DNA from: VXYL01 sp965116345
GTDB taxonomy: Bacteria > Pseudomonadota > Gammaproteobacteria > Pseudomonadales > Azotimanducaceae
Assembly: GCA_965116345.1 (NCBI GenBank)
Contig: OZ220680.1
Coordinates: forward strand, 1,426,001-1,490,000
DNA: 64,000 bases
Direction of reading: 5' to 3'
The translations under genes were made by a program, and so were the position numbers. Below the pieces are notes generated by a model. It did no database searches. It was not told the DNA's origin and saw nothing but the letters and a program-made list of their open reading frames with translations. This document shows, in pieces, positions 33,516 through 43,341 of this stretch. Position 1 is the first letter of the stretch. Every line of letters begins with the position of its first letter.

Positions 33516-34613
33516 ATGACCCGCACCAACGACCCCGCCTCCCGCGCCGTATCGCCCACCGACGGACCCGTGGCGGTCACCGGATCAAGCGGCTACATCG
33601 GCTCGTGGATCGTCCAGGACCTAGTGGAGCAAGGCTACGAGGTTCGCGCCTGCGTACGGGACACGTCCAAGCCCGAGAAGGTCGACCACCTCCTTGCCCT
33701 CAACCATGCCGGTCTGCGCGGGCGCACGGAACTCCACGCCGGGGACATCTTCGAGCCGGACAGCTACGACGACGCCTTCGCGGGCTGTTCCACGGTCATC
33801 CATGCCGGTGCCGCGGTTGGCTACAACCACGAAACGCCGCAGCAGGTCTACGACGGCTGCTTCACCGAGGTCCAGCATGTCCTTGACTCGGCGCGCAAGT
33901 CCGACGCGCTCAAGCGCTTCGTATTCACCAGTTCCTTCGCCGCGGTCGGCCACCCCCGTCCGGAGGGATACGTGTTCACCGAAAAGGACTGGTGCGGCGA
34001 CAACGTGGACGGCTACCGGGGGCGCTGGACCGAGGACAACATCCCGAAGAACCGCGACATCGCCTACGCCATGGCCAAGGCGCGTACCGAAAAAATGCTC
34101 TACCAGACCGCCGCCGAAGACGGCACCTTCGATGCCATGTCGATCCTGCCGCTACACGTCATCGGCCCGCTCATGTGCGCCAACCACGACCAGGGCTGGA
34201 GCTGGCAGAACTGCATCCGCTACATGATGATGGGCAAGCCGTACAAGAAGTCGCGCGGCGGCCGGATGCTGTGGAACAACGTCGATGTCCGCGACGTCGG
34301 CCGCGCCCACCGGCTGTGTGCCGAGAGCACCGTGGCCCGCAACGGGTCGCGCTACATCCTGTCTGCCAGCGACCGCTCCGGGGAGCTGTTCACCTGGGAA
34401 CTGCAGGCCAGGCTCGCAGAACTCTTTCCCCAGCTGGCGGAGGTCGGTGGCGAGGAAATGGCGGACGGCGCCCCGGCGCAGAAGACCTACGACTCGCCGC
34501 GGTCCTACTGTCTGTTGGCGAAGCAGGAACTCGGGCTTGCCACCTACTCCATCGACGACACCTTGAGGGCGACGGGCGATTCCTATTTCAAGCTCGGGCT
34601 ACTGCCGGGGTGA
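33516..34613 (+). CDS. NAD(P)-dependent epimerase/reductase (extended SDR, DFR-like)
   Basis: 365 residues. The Rossmann motif is VAVTGSSGYIGSWIV (TGxxGYIG, about residues 20-34). The extended-SDR active-site tyrosine and lysine lie in DIAYAMAKARTEKML (YxxxK), after the serine in FTSSFAAVGHP. The pattern is that of the dihydroflavonol-reductase-like branch, which reduces ketones or aldehydes. The substrate is unknown. The stop overlaps the start of the MFS gene (TGATG), so the product may be exported or the substrate imported by that transporter. Confidence 0.8.
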   Translation: MTRTNDPASRAVSPTDGPVAVTGSSGYIGSWIVQDLVEQGYEVRACVRDTSKPEKVDHLLALNHAGLRGRTELHAGDIFEPDSYDDAFAGCSTVIHAGAAVGYNHETPQQVYDGCFTEVQHVLDSARKSDALKRFVFTSSFAAVGHPRPEGYVFTEKDWCGDNVDGYRGRWTEDNIPKNRDIAYAMAKARTEKMLYQTAAEDGTFDAMSILPLHVIGPLMCANHDQGWSWQNCIRYMMMGKPYKKSRGGRMLWNNVDVRDVGRAHRLCAESTVARNGSRYILSASDRSGELFTWELQARLAELFPQLAEVGGEEMADGAPAQKTYDSPRSYCLLAKQELGLATYSIDDTLRATGDSYFKLGLLPG

Positions 34614-35944
34614 TGGACCGCCCGGCGGAGCTGAGGACACCCAAGACACCGACGCCCAGTTCCGCTGACGCCGAAGCGGCGGCGTATCTCACCCGCAACA
34701 CCCTCGTCCAACTTGCCCACGGCCTGTTTGGACAGACCGGGTTTCGTCTGGTCGCGGCACCGACTTTTCTGCCGGCCTATCTCTTCCTACTCTCGGGTTC
34801 GGACTTCGTCGTCGGTCTAGCGCGGTCGCTGCAGGGCGTCGGAACGGTCGCCTCGCCGCTGATCGGCGCGTCGCTCATCGGCCATCGAAAGCGCTTTCTC
34901 GGCGTCACCCTGGCGTCGAGCGGCCTGATGCGCGTGCAGATCCTTGGTCTCGCGGTCTCCGGGTTCCTGTTCGGTGCCGTCCACGATGGCGCCGGGACCG
35001 CCGACAACGCGGTCCTCGCCGTAGCGTCGATCATCCTGTTCCTCGCGCTCATGGGCTTCTTCCAGGGCATCTCCCAAGTGACCATGAACGCCCTCAGGGC
35101 AAAGGTTATCCCCATCAACCGGCGCGGCATCGTCAGCGGTGCCAGACACTTTCTGGCCGGGCTGTCGTCCGCCGCCGTGTCCTACGTCGCCGGCGCGTAC
35201 ATCATCGACGCCAACGTCCTCGGCAACGGCTACGCGTCGGTCTTCCTGCTGGCGTTCGGGGTCACGGCCATCGGCCTGTTCGCCCTTGCCTTGACCCGCG
35301 AACCGACCGCCACGAGCCTGCGTCCGCGCGCCTCGACGATGGAGACCCTGAGGGACGTCGGACCGATCCTGCGTGAACAACCCGCCTTCCGCCGGTTCTT
35401 CTACGCCCGCGCCCTCGGATCCTGCGGGCGCATGGCGCTGCCGTTCTACGTGCTGTTCGCGGGTACCCGGATGGAGCTGACGGGTGCCACCCTCGGCCTG
35501 CTCACCACGGTCTGGATGCTGACGTCGAGCACCACCAACCTGGTCTGGGGCTACATGGCGGACCGTCAGGGCTACAAGATCGTCATGGTCGCCACCCTGG
35601 CGTGCTGGACCGCGTCACACGTGCAGTTGCTGTTCGTCGAAGACCTCACCGGGATGATCGTCTTCTTCGTCCTGATGGGTACGGCGTCGGGCGGCTTCAA
35701 CCAGTCCGGGCAGAACATGGTGTTGGAATTCGGCCGCCTCGAGGACATTCCGATCCGTCTCGCGGCCTCCGGCTCCGCGGTCAACCTGGTCGGCGTCGTC
35801 GGACCGTTCCTCGGCGGGCTGGTGGTCGCGGCGACCGGCTACGTGTCCCTGTTCGTGACGACCATCGTCCTGCAGGTGATCGCCCTGGTGACCATCATCG
35901 TCGCGGTACCCGAACCGCGTCGGGGTCATCGGCAAATGGCGTAA
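34613..35944 (+). CDS. Major facilitator superfamily transporter
   Basis: 443 residues, about 12 membrane segments. The central loop reads REPTATSLRPRASTMETLRD and the second half includes NLVWGYMADRQGYKIVMV, a motif-A-like loop (GxxADRxG). The N-terminal 30 residues are hydrophilic. The transported compound is unknown. It is co-translated with the upstream reductase. Confidence 0.75.
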   Translation: MDRPAELRTPKTPTPSSADAEAAAYLTRNTLVQLAHGLFGQTGFRLVAAPTFLPAYLFLLSGSDFVVGLARSLQGVGTVASPLIGASLIGHRKRFLGVTLASSGLMRVQILGLAVSGFLFGAVHDGAGTADNAVLAVASIILFLALMGFFQGISQVTMNALRAKVIPINRRGIVSGARHFLAGLSSAAVSYVAGAYIIDANVLGNGYASVFLLAFGVTAIGLFALALTREPTATSLRPRASTMETLRDVGPILREQPAFRRFFYARALGSCGRMALPFYVLFAGTRMELTGATLGLLTTVWMLTSSTTNLVWGYMADRQGYKIVMVATLACWTASHVQLLFVEDLTGMIVFFVLMGTASGGFNQSGQNMVLEFGRLEDIPIRLAASGSAVNLVGVVGPFLGGLVVAATGYVSLFVTTIVLQVIALVTIIVAVPEPRRGHRQMA

Positions 35945-36002
35945 TTCGGCAACCGCGTTTTTCCGTGTTATTTTCCGACGCGCTCAAGGGGGGAGCAACA
36001 GC

Positions 36003-36152
36003 ATGGCAGATGACCAACGACCGGTGTTCGCGATCGGCCACACGAGGATGTCGGTCGTCGAGCGGGGCAATATCCACGACTCGTTCTCGGTGAGCGGACC
36101 GTCGGGCTACTCGATCCCCATCAACTCGTCGCACGTCGCCGGCATCGTTTGA
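36003..36152 (+). CDS. 49-residue small protein upstream of a CoA-transferase
   Basis: Short frame beginning MADDQRPVFAIGHTRMSVVE and ending SSHVAGIV. Two features suggest real translation: a very strong ribosome site, AAGGGGGGAG, about eight bases before the ATG, and a TGA that overlaps the ATG of the CoA-transferase (TGATG at 36150-36154). There is no signal peptide or membrane segment. I do not recognise a family. It could be a small partner of the enzyme or a leader that only couples translation. Confidence 0.6.
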   Translation: MADDQRPVFAIGHTRMSVVERGNIHDSFSVSGPSGYSIPINSSHVAGIV

Positions 36153-37357
36153 TGGCCGAGCCACTGTTCGACGGCCTTCGGGTCGTCGACGCGGCGACCG
36201 TTATCGCCGCCCCTGCCGCCGCCATGATGCTCGCCGACTTCGGTGCCGACGTCGTCAAGGTCGAGCGACCGGGCCAAGGGGACATGCTGCGTTCGCTGTC
36301 CCGAGCCGCACCGCCGCAAGAGCCGGGCAACGGCTGGTTCTGGCAGATGGACTCGCGCAACAAACGCAGCCTGACGCTGGACCTGAAGACCGAACGCGGC
36401 ATCGAGGTCATGCGGCGCCTGGTGGCGCAATGCGACGTATTCATCACCAACCAACCGTACGACTCGCGGGAAGCCATGGCGCTGACCTACGAGGACCTGA
36501 AGCCGCTCAATCCGCGCATGATCTATGCCTCGCTCACCGCCTACGGCGAGCACGGCGCGGAACGCAACCGCAAGAGCTTCGACCAACTCGCCTACTGGGC
36601 GCGCAGCGGGCTGATGGACCTGATGCGCGAAACCGGGACGACGCCGACCCAGGGCCTGCCCGGCATGGGCGACCACCCTACCGGCGTGGCGCTGTACGCC
36701 GGCATCGTCACCGCCCTGCTGCGCCGCGAACAGACCGGCGAGGGCGGCATGGTGCACACCTCGCTGCTCGCCAACGGCCTGTGGTCGGTGTCGGGCGTCG
36801 CCGGCACCGTCATGGCGGGTGACGACCTGTCGAACTTTCGCGCGAACCGCGTGGAGTCGGCGATGATGCGTGTCTACGAAGCGCGGGACGGACGCTGGCT
36901 GCAGCTCAACATGGTGCGCAACGACGAGTTGCTGGCGCGCATGTTCACGGCCATGGAGGCCGAGCATCTCCTCACCGACGAACGCTTCGCGACACGGCGG
37001 GACATGTGGGAGAACCGGGTCGAATTCGGCGATGCCATCGCCCAGGTGATCGCCACGCGCACGTCCGACGACTGGCTCGCGCGTTTCGACGCCCTGGATG
37101 TGCCCGTCAACCGCGTCGCCTTCGTCGAGGAAACGGGCACCGACGAGCAGATTCGCATCAACGGCATGGCCGTGACACCGGAGGACGACGCAACCGAACA
37201 GCCGCAGGTGATCACGCATCCGATCAAGGTCACGAGTGTCCCGCCCGCGCCACCCCGGCGAGCTCCGCGGCTCGGTGAGCACTCGGCGGAGATTCTCGCG
37301 GAACTCGGCTACGACGCCGAGGCGATCCGCGCCATGGCGGACGACGGCGTGATCTGA
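36152..37357 (+). CDS. CaiB/BaiF class III CoA-transferase
   Basis: 401 residues. It begins FDGLRVVDAATVIAAPAAAM, then GADVVKVERPGQGDMLRSLS. WQMDSRNKRSLTLDLKTERG is the typical family segment. The active-site region reads GEGGMVHTSLLANGLWSV, with H at the position where an aspartate is expected, so catalysis is uncertain. The ATG at 36152 overlaps the stop of the 49-codon ORF. A longer frame from TTG 36149 adds one residue only. Confidence 0.85.
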   Translation: MAEPLFDGLRVVDAATVIAAPAAAMMLADFGADVVKVERPGQGDMLRSLSRAAPPQEPGNGWFWQMDSRNKRSLTLDLKTERGIEVMRRLVAQCDVFITNQPYDSREAMALTYEDLKPLNPRMIYASLTAYGEHGAERNRKSFDQLAYWARSGLMDLMRETGTTPTQGLPGMGDHPTGVALYAGIVTALLRREQTGEGGMVHTSLLANGLWSVSGVAGTVMAGDDLSNFRANRVESAMMRVYEARDGRWLQLNMVRNDELLARMFTAMEAEHLLTDERFATRRDMWENRVEFGDAIAQVIATRTSDDWLARFDALDVPVNRVAFVEETGTDEQIRINGMAVTPEDDATEQPQVITHPIKVTSVPPAPPRRAPRLGEHSAEILAELGYDAEAIRAMADDGVI

Positions 37358-37460
37358 ATTCGCGCCGTGCGTGCCTTTCGAGGCGTGGCGATTGTGCGAT
37401 GATCCACCCACCGCGAAGGCGTTGGCGGCAGGTTCTTCGCGTCAACCCAAGGGGGATCGC

Positions 37461-39992
<2,532 letters not shown>

Positions 39993-40027
39993 CCGTTTCT
40001 TCCAGGACACCGTCCGGTCGTCGGTGC

Positions 40028-40095
40028 GGGCGACGACATCATGCCGATACGGCGCGCCGTGCCCCTACGACCGATACGGCGCGCCGTGCCCCTAC
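40028..40095. repeat. GTAGGGGC-ended element with 27-base tandem unit (copy 3)
   Basis: Starts GGGCGACGACA, like the inner part of copies 1 and 2, and ends GTGCCCCTAC. A 27-base unit containing GGCGCGCC and CCCCTAC is repeated twice (40044-40070 and 40071-40097). On the minus strand the GTAGGGGC end supplies the stop codon of the PhyH gene at 40092. It fills much of the gap after the TonB receptor. Confidence 0.65.
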
Positions 40096-40916
40096 GAGAG
40101 GAATGCGCCCGGTTGGCGATTCCAGCGGAAGGGCAGGTCCGGATCCCGCTCGAGGATCTCGCGTGGAACGTCGCCCTCCCAGCCTGCCGGGACATCGTTG
40201 GCACGTCGATAGAACCAGCCGAGCAGAACCGTGCGGCGTTGGCTTGAGACGTTGGGACGGGTGCCGTGCAGCATCCGCGCGTCCGCCACCAGCAGCTGGC
40301 CCACGCTGATCGGCACGTCCACCGCCTCCAGATGGTCGCTGAACATCCACTCGTTGGTGTCTTCGATGTCGTAGCCGCCACCTTCGTGGGCGGGAACCAG
40401 GTGTTCGTGCAGATCCATCCGCCGTCGGTGACTGCCCGGGATCACCCGCAGGCAGCCGTTGCCGACACTCGTGTCGGTCAGGTACCAGTTGAGAAAGACC
40501 TGCTGCGGCCACGGCGACAGGCTGATCGGATCGTCCCAGCGCGCCCAGTCCTGGTGCCAGTAGAGCGCCGGCGCTCCGGCCGGCTTGGAGATGATCTGGA
40601 ACGTGCCGCCGGAGCGGAAGTCAACCAGTCCCAGGGACGCCAGGATGTTCTCCGGGTGCTCGATCAGGAAGTCCACCATGCCGTCCCGGGGCAACTCGGA
40701 GTTTCGTTTCGAGACGTTCCGCACACCGCTCACGTGGATGTCGGAACCCTGGTATTTCCACCGCGGCGAGTGTCTCGTTGTGCGCAGCAACTCGTCCGAC
40801 CAGGCCCGGAGTGCCTCCAGCTTGCCGTCGGGCAGCCCGCCGTCGACGATGCAGTAGCCGTCTTCGAGAAGCTGCCGACGCGCAAGCCCGTAGTCGTCCC
40901 GCATTCCGTCCCGCAT
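40092..40916 (-). CDS. Phytanoyl-CoA dioxygenase (PhyH) family protein
   Basis: 274 residues. Fe(II)/2-oxoglutarate oxygenase with the HxD motif in ALYWHQDWARWDD and the distal histidine in ADARMLHGTRPNVS, followed by RRTVLLGWF. The start lies in a 12-base unit repeated three times that yields GTG, ATG and ATG in frame (40928, 40916, 40904); I chose 40916. Frames reaching further upstream run through GGGTAGGG repeats and are not real. The TAG stop is inside a GTAGGGGC repeat end, so the true ancestral C-terminus may have differed. The substrate is unknown. Confidence 0.78.
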   Translation of the reverse strand: MRDGMRDDYGLARRQLLEDGYCIVDGGLPDGKLEALRAWSDELLRTTRHSPRWKYQGSDIHVSGVRNVSKRNSELPRDGMVDFLIEHPENILASLGLVDFRSGGTFQIISKPAGAPALYWHQDWARWDDPISLSPWPQQVFLNWYLTDTSVGNGCLRVIPGSHRRRMDLHEHLVPAHEGGGYDIEDTNEWMFSDHLEAVDVPISVGQLLVADARMLHGTRPNVSSQRRTVLLGWFYRRANDVPAGWEGDVPREILERDPDLPFRWNRQPGAFLS

Positions 40917-40980
40917 TCCGTCCCGCACGGTCGCGATGCCCTTGTGTCCAGCGCGCAAATGTACCAAGCGGGCGCCACGC

Positions 40981-41147
40981 CGGGTAGGGACACACCAGGG
41001 ACACACCGGGTAGGAGGACACCGGGTAGGGACACCCACCCTTCGACGCGGCGCTGGGTAGGGGCGCTGGGTAGGGGGGCGCTGGGTAGGGACACCCACCC
41101 TTCGACCGGCCGTCACCGGGTAGGGACACCCACCCGTCGACCGGCTA
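40981..41147. repeat. GGGTAGGGACAC repeat cluster
   Basis: A tract of short, imperfect direct repeats built on GGGTAGGGACACCCACCC and CTGGGTAGGGGCG, at least six copies. It lies between the start of the PhyH gene and the divergent SDR gene. The motif resembles the GTAGGGGC ends of the elements elsewhere in the window. It fills the promoter region of both genes. Confidence 0.7.
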
Positions 41148-41185
41148 CCATGCCGTCCCCCTCAACGGCTCCCAAGGACGGCACG

Positions 41186-41947
41186 ATGGACCTCCGCCTC
41201 GACGGCAAACGCGCCCTGGTGACCGGAGGCACCCGCGGCATCGGTCGAGCCATCGTCGAGGCCTTGGCCGACGAAGGTTGCCAGGTCGAGTTCTGCGCGC
41301 GTACCGCGGAGGCCGTCCGAACCGCCGAGACGGAATGGCGGCAACGGGGCCGCACCGTGTTCGGCACGCCGGTGAGTGTCACCGACGACACGGCCGTGGC
41401 GGATTGGACCGAGGCGTGCGCGGCGCGCATGGGCGGCATCGACATCGTGATCGCGAACGCGGGAGCGGTGGCCAACAGACCCGAACTCGCCGCCTGGCGG
41501 GCCGGCTTCGACACCGACATCATGGGAACGGTTCTCACCGTCGAACACGCCATCCCGTACCTCAGGCAGTCCGACGCCGGCTCGGTCGTCGTCATGTCGA
41601 GCGTGGCGGCGCTCGAAATCTACGCGGGCGAACGCCCGTACACGGCCATCAAGGCGGCGCTGACGGCCTACGCCAGCGGCCTCGCCCAACGCCTGGCGCC
41701 GGATGGCATCCGCGCGAACGTCGTCTCGCCGGGGGCCATCATGTTCCCCGGCAGCGTCTGGGAACGCGCGCAGACCGACCAGCCCGAGGTCTACGCCGAG
41801 ATCCTCGCCCGGGTGGCGATGGACCGCCTAGGAACGGCACAGGAGATCGCCCAAGCGGTGGCGTTCATCGCCAGTCCGGCGGCAGGGTACGCCACGGGGA
41901 CCAACCTCGTGGTCGACGGCGGTCTGACGAAGCGGATCCACTACTGA
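41186..41947 (+). CDS. Short-chain dehydrogenase/reductase (classical SDR)
   Basis: 253 residues. The cofactor motif is ALVTGGTRGIGRAIV (TGxxxGIG), then IANAGAV. The catalytic serine lies in VVMSSVAALE, and tyrosine and lysine in ERPYTAIKAALT (YxxxK). FIASPAAGYATGTNLVVDGG is the usual C-terminal signature. It reduces or oxidises an unknown carbonyl or alcohol with NAD(P). The ATG at 41186 has AAGGA seven bases upstream. It may form an operon with the next two genes. Confidence 0.85.
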   Translation: MDLRLDGKRALVTGGTRGIGRAIVEALADEGCQVEFCARTAEAVRTAETEWRQRGRTVFGTPVSVTDDTAVADWTEACAARMGGIDIVIANAGAVANRPELAAWRAGFDTDIMGTVLTVEHAIPYLRQSDAGSVVVMSSVAALEIYAGERPYTAIKAALTAYASGLAQRLAPDGIRANVVSPGAIMFPGSVWERAQTDQPEVYAEILARVAMDRLGTAQEIAQAVAFIASPAAGYATGTNLVVDGGLTKRIHY

Positions 41948-41951
41948 ACCG

Positions 41952-42449
41952 ATGAAACGGGCCATCATCGGTTTCCACCGCGATCCCCGGGACGACTGGG
42001 TCGCGGACCTCGACTGTGCCCACGGCCAGCATGTCCGTCACAAGCCGCCGTTCCAGGTTCGGTCTTGGGTGCAGAGCGAAGACGGCCGCAACAGGATGTT
42101 GGGTACCGAGCTCGACTGCGTGCTGTGCGACCGGATGGAGTGGCCTGCAGACGCCCGCCCCTATCGAACCCGCGAGTTCGACGACGCCACCCTGCCGGCC
42201 GCGCTCGTTCGGGACCATGCGACGGCGCGGGGCGTCTGGGCGCGAATCCATGTTCGCCAGGGCGTCCTCGACTATCACGTCGGCGAGCCGATCAACCGAA
42301 CCCTGCGTCTTGCGGCTGGATCGGTGGGCATCGTGGTCCCGCAAGTACGACACCGCATCGAGCCAATGGGCCGCATCCGACTCCGCATCGAGTTCGCGCG
42401 CAGTACGCGGGTATCATCTTCCGGATCAAACAAGGAGCGTACTGAATGA
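41952..42449 (+). CDS. DUF3565 protein with a C-terminal DUF1971/TehB-like cupin segment
   Basis: 165 residues. Residues 1-65 match DUF3565, a small cysteine/histidine-rich domain: AIIGFHRDPRDDWVADLDCA, HGQHVRHKPPF, LDCVLCDR. Cysteines and histidines are spaced as for a metal site. The second half (GVWARIHVRQGVLDYHVGEP) resembles the DUF1971 cupin-like domain found with TehB. The function is unknown. It begins just after the SDR stop and its own stop overlaps the luciferase-like gene (ATGA). Confidence 0.75.
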   Translation: MKRAIIGFHRDPRDDWVADLDCAHGQHVRHKPPFQVRSWVQSEDGRNRMLGTELDCVLCDRMEWPADARPYRTREFDDATLPAALVRDHATARGVWARIHVRQGVLDYHVGEPINRTLRLAAGSVGIVVPQVRHRIEPMGRIRLRIEFARSTRVSSSGSNKERTE

Positions 42450-43312
42450 AACTCGGCGTGGTATTCCCTCACAACGAGATCGGCGTCGATCCGGTCGCCA
42501 TCCGCGACTACGCCCAAGGTGCCGAGGCCCTGGGTGCGGACCACATCCTCACCTACGACCATGTTCTCGGCGCCGATCCCGACCGGCCCGGCGGCTGGAG
42601 CGGACCCTACGACAAGGACGTCGCCTTCCACGAGCCCTTCACGCTGTTCGCATTCATGGCGGCCGCCACCACGACGATCGGGTTCTGCTCCTGCGTGATG
42701 ATCCTGCCCCAGCGCCAAACGGCCCTGGTCGCCAAGCAGGCCGCCGAACTGGCGATCCTGTCCGGAAACCGCTTCCGGCTCGGCATCGGCACCGGTTGGA
42801 ACGAGGTCGAGTACGAGGCGCTCACCGTGCCGTTCGCACGGCGGGGCGCCCGTCAGGCCGAGCAGGTCGATCTCCTGCGACGGCTGTGGACCGAGGACAC
42901 CGTCGACTACCGGGGCGAGTTCCACACCGTCACCAAGGCCAGCATTCTGCCGCGGCCGACGGAGCCGGTGCCCATCTGGTTCGGCGGCGGCCATCCCGCG
43001 CTGCTCAAGCGCTGCGGTCGACTCGGCGACGGCTGGGTGCCCATCGGCACGGCCAACGAGAGGTCCCGGCAAGCGCTGGTGACGATCCGCGCCGCCCGCG
43101 AGGCCGCGGGACTACCTTGGGATGGGTTCGGCGTCCAGGCGCAGGCACAGACCCGGGGCGGGGACCCCGAGAGGTGGAAGTCGCACCACGACCGCTGGCA
43201 GGATCTCGGCAGCACACATCTCGCCGTCGTGACCCACTACGTCGGCCACGGCACCGATGTCGATGCGCACCTCAAGTCGGCCGAGGAGTATCTCCGAGCA
43301 GTTCGGGACTAA
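42446..43312 (+). CDS. Luciferase-like F420/flavin-dependent oxidoreductase
   Basis: 288 residues, LLM-class TIM-barrel. It begins MKLGVVFPHNEIGVDPVAIR, then GADHILTYDHVLGADPD and TTIGFCSCVMILPQR. GNRFRLGIGTGWNEVEYEAL is characteristic of the TIGR03619-type subfamily, which often uses F420. Whether this organism makes F420 cannot be judged here; FMN is the alternative. It is the last gene of the SDR-DUF3565-LLM group. Confidence 0.85.
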   Translation: MKLGVVFPHNEIGVDPVAIRDYAQGAEALGADHILTYDHVLGADPDRPGGWSGPYDKDVAFHEPFTLFAFMAAATTTIGFCSCVMILPQRQTALVAKQAAELAILSGNRFRLGIGTGWNEVEYEALTVPFARRGARQAEQVDLLRRLWTEDTVDYRGEFHTVTKASILPRPTEPVPIWFGGGHPALLKRCGRLGDGWVPIGTANERSRQALVTIRAAREAAGLPWDGFGVQAQAQTRGGDPERWKSHHDRWQDLGSTHLAVVTHYVGHGTDVDAHLKSAEEYLRAVRD

Positions 43313-43341
43313 GGTCTCGCCCCTTGCAAATCCCTGGGTGG

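Noticed and set aside
36107..37411. 434-codon minus-strand frame opposite a CoA-transferase
   Set aside because: Antisense shadow. The CoA-transferase on the plus strand has full family motifs and a coupled start.
40917..41129. Upstream extension of the PhyH gene (GGCPYPAP-type residues)
   Set aside because: It translates the GGGTAGGG repeat cluster; no PhyH protein has such an N-terminus.
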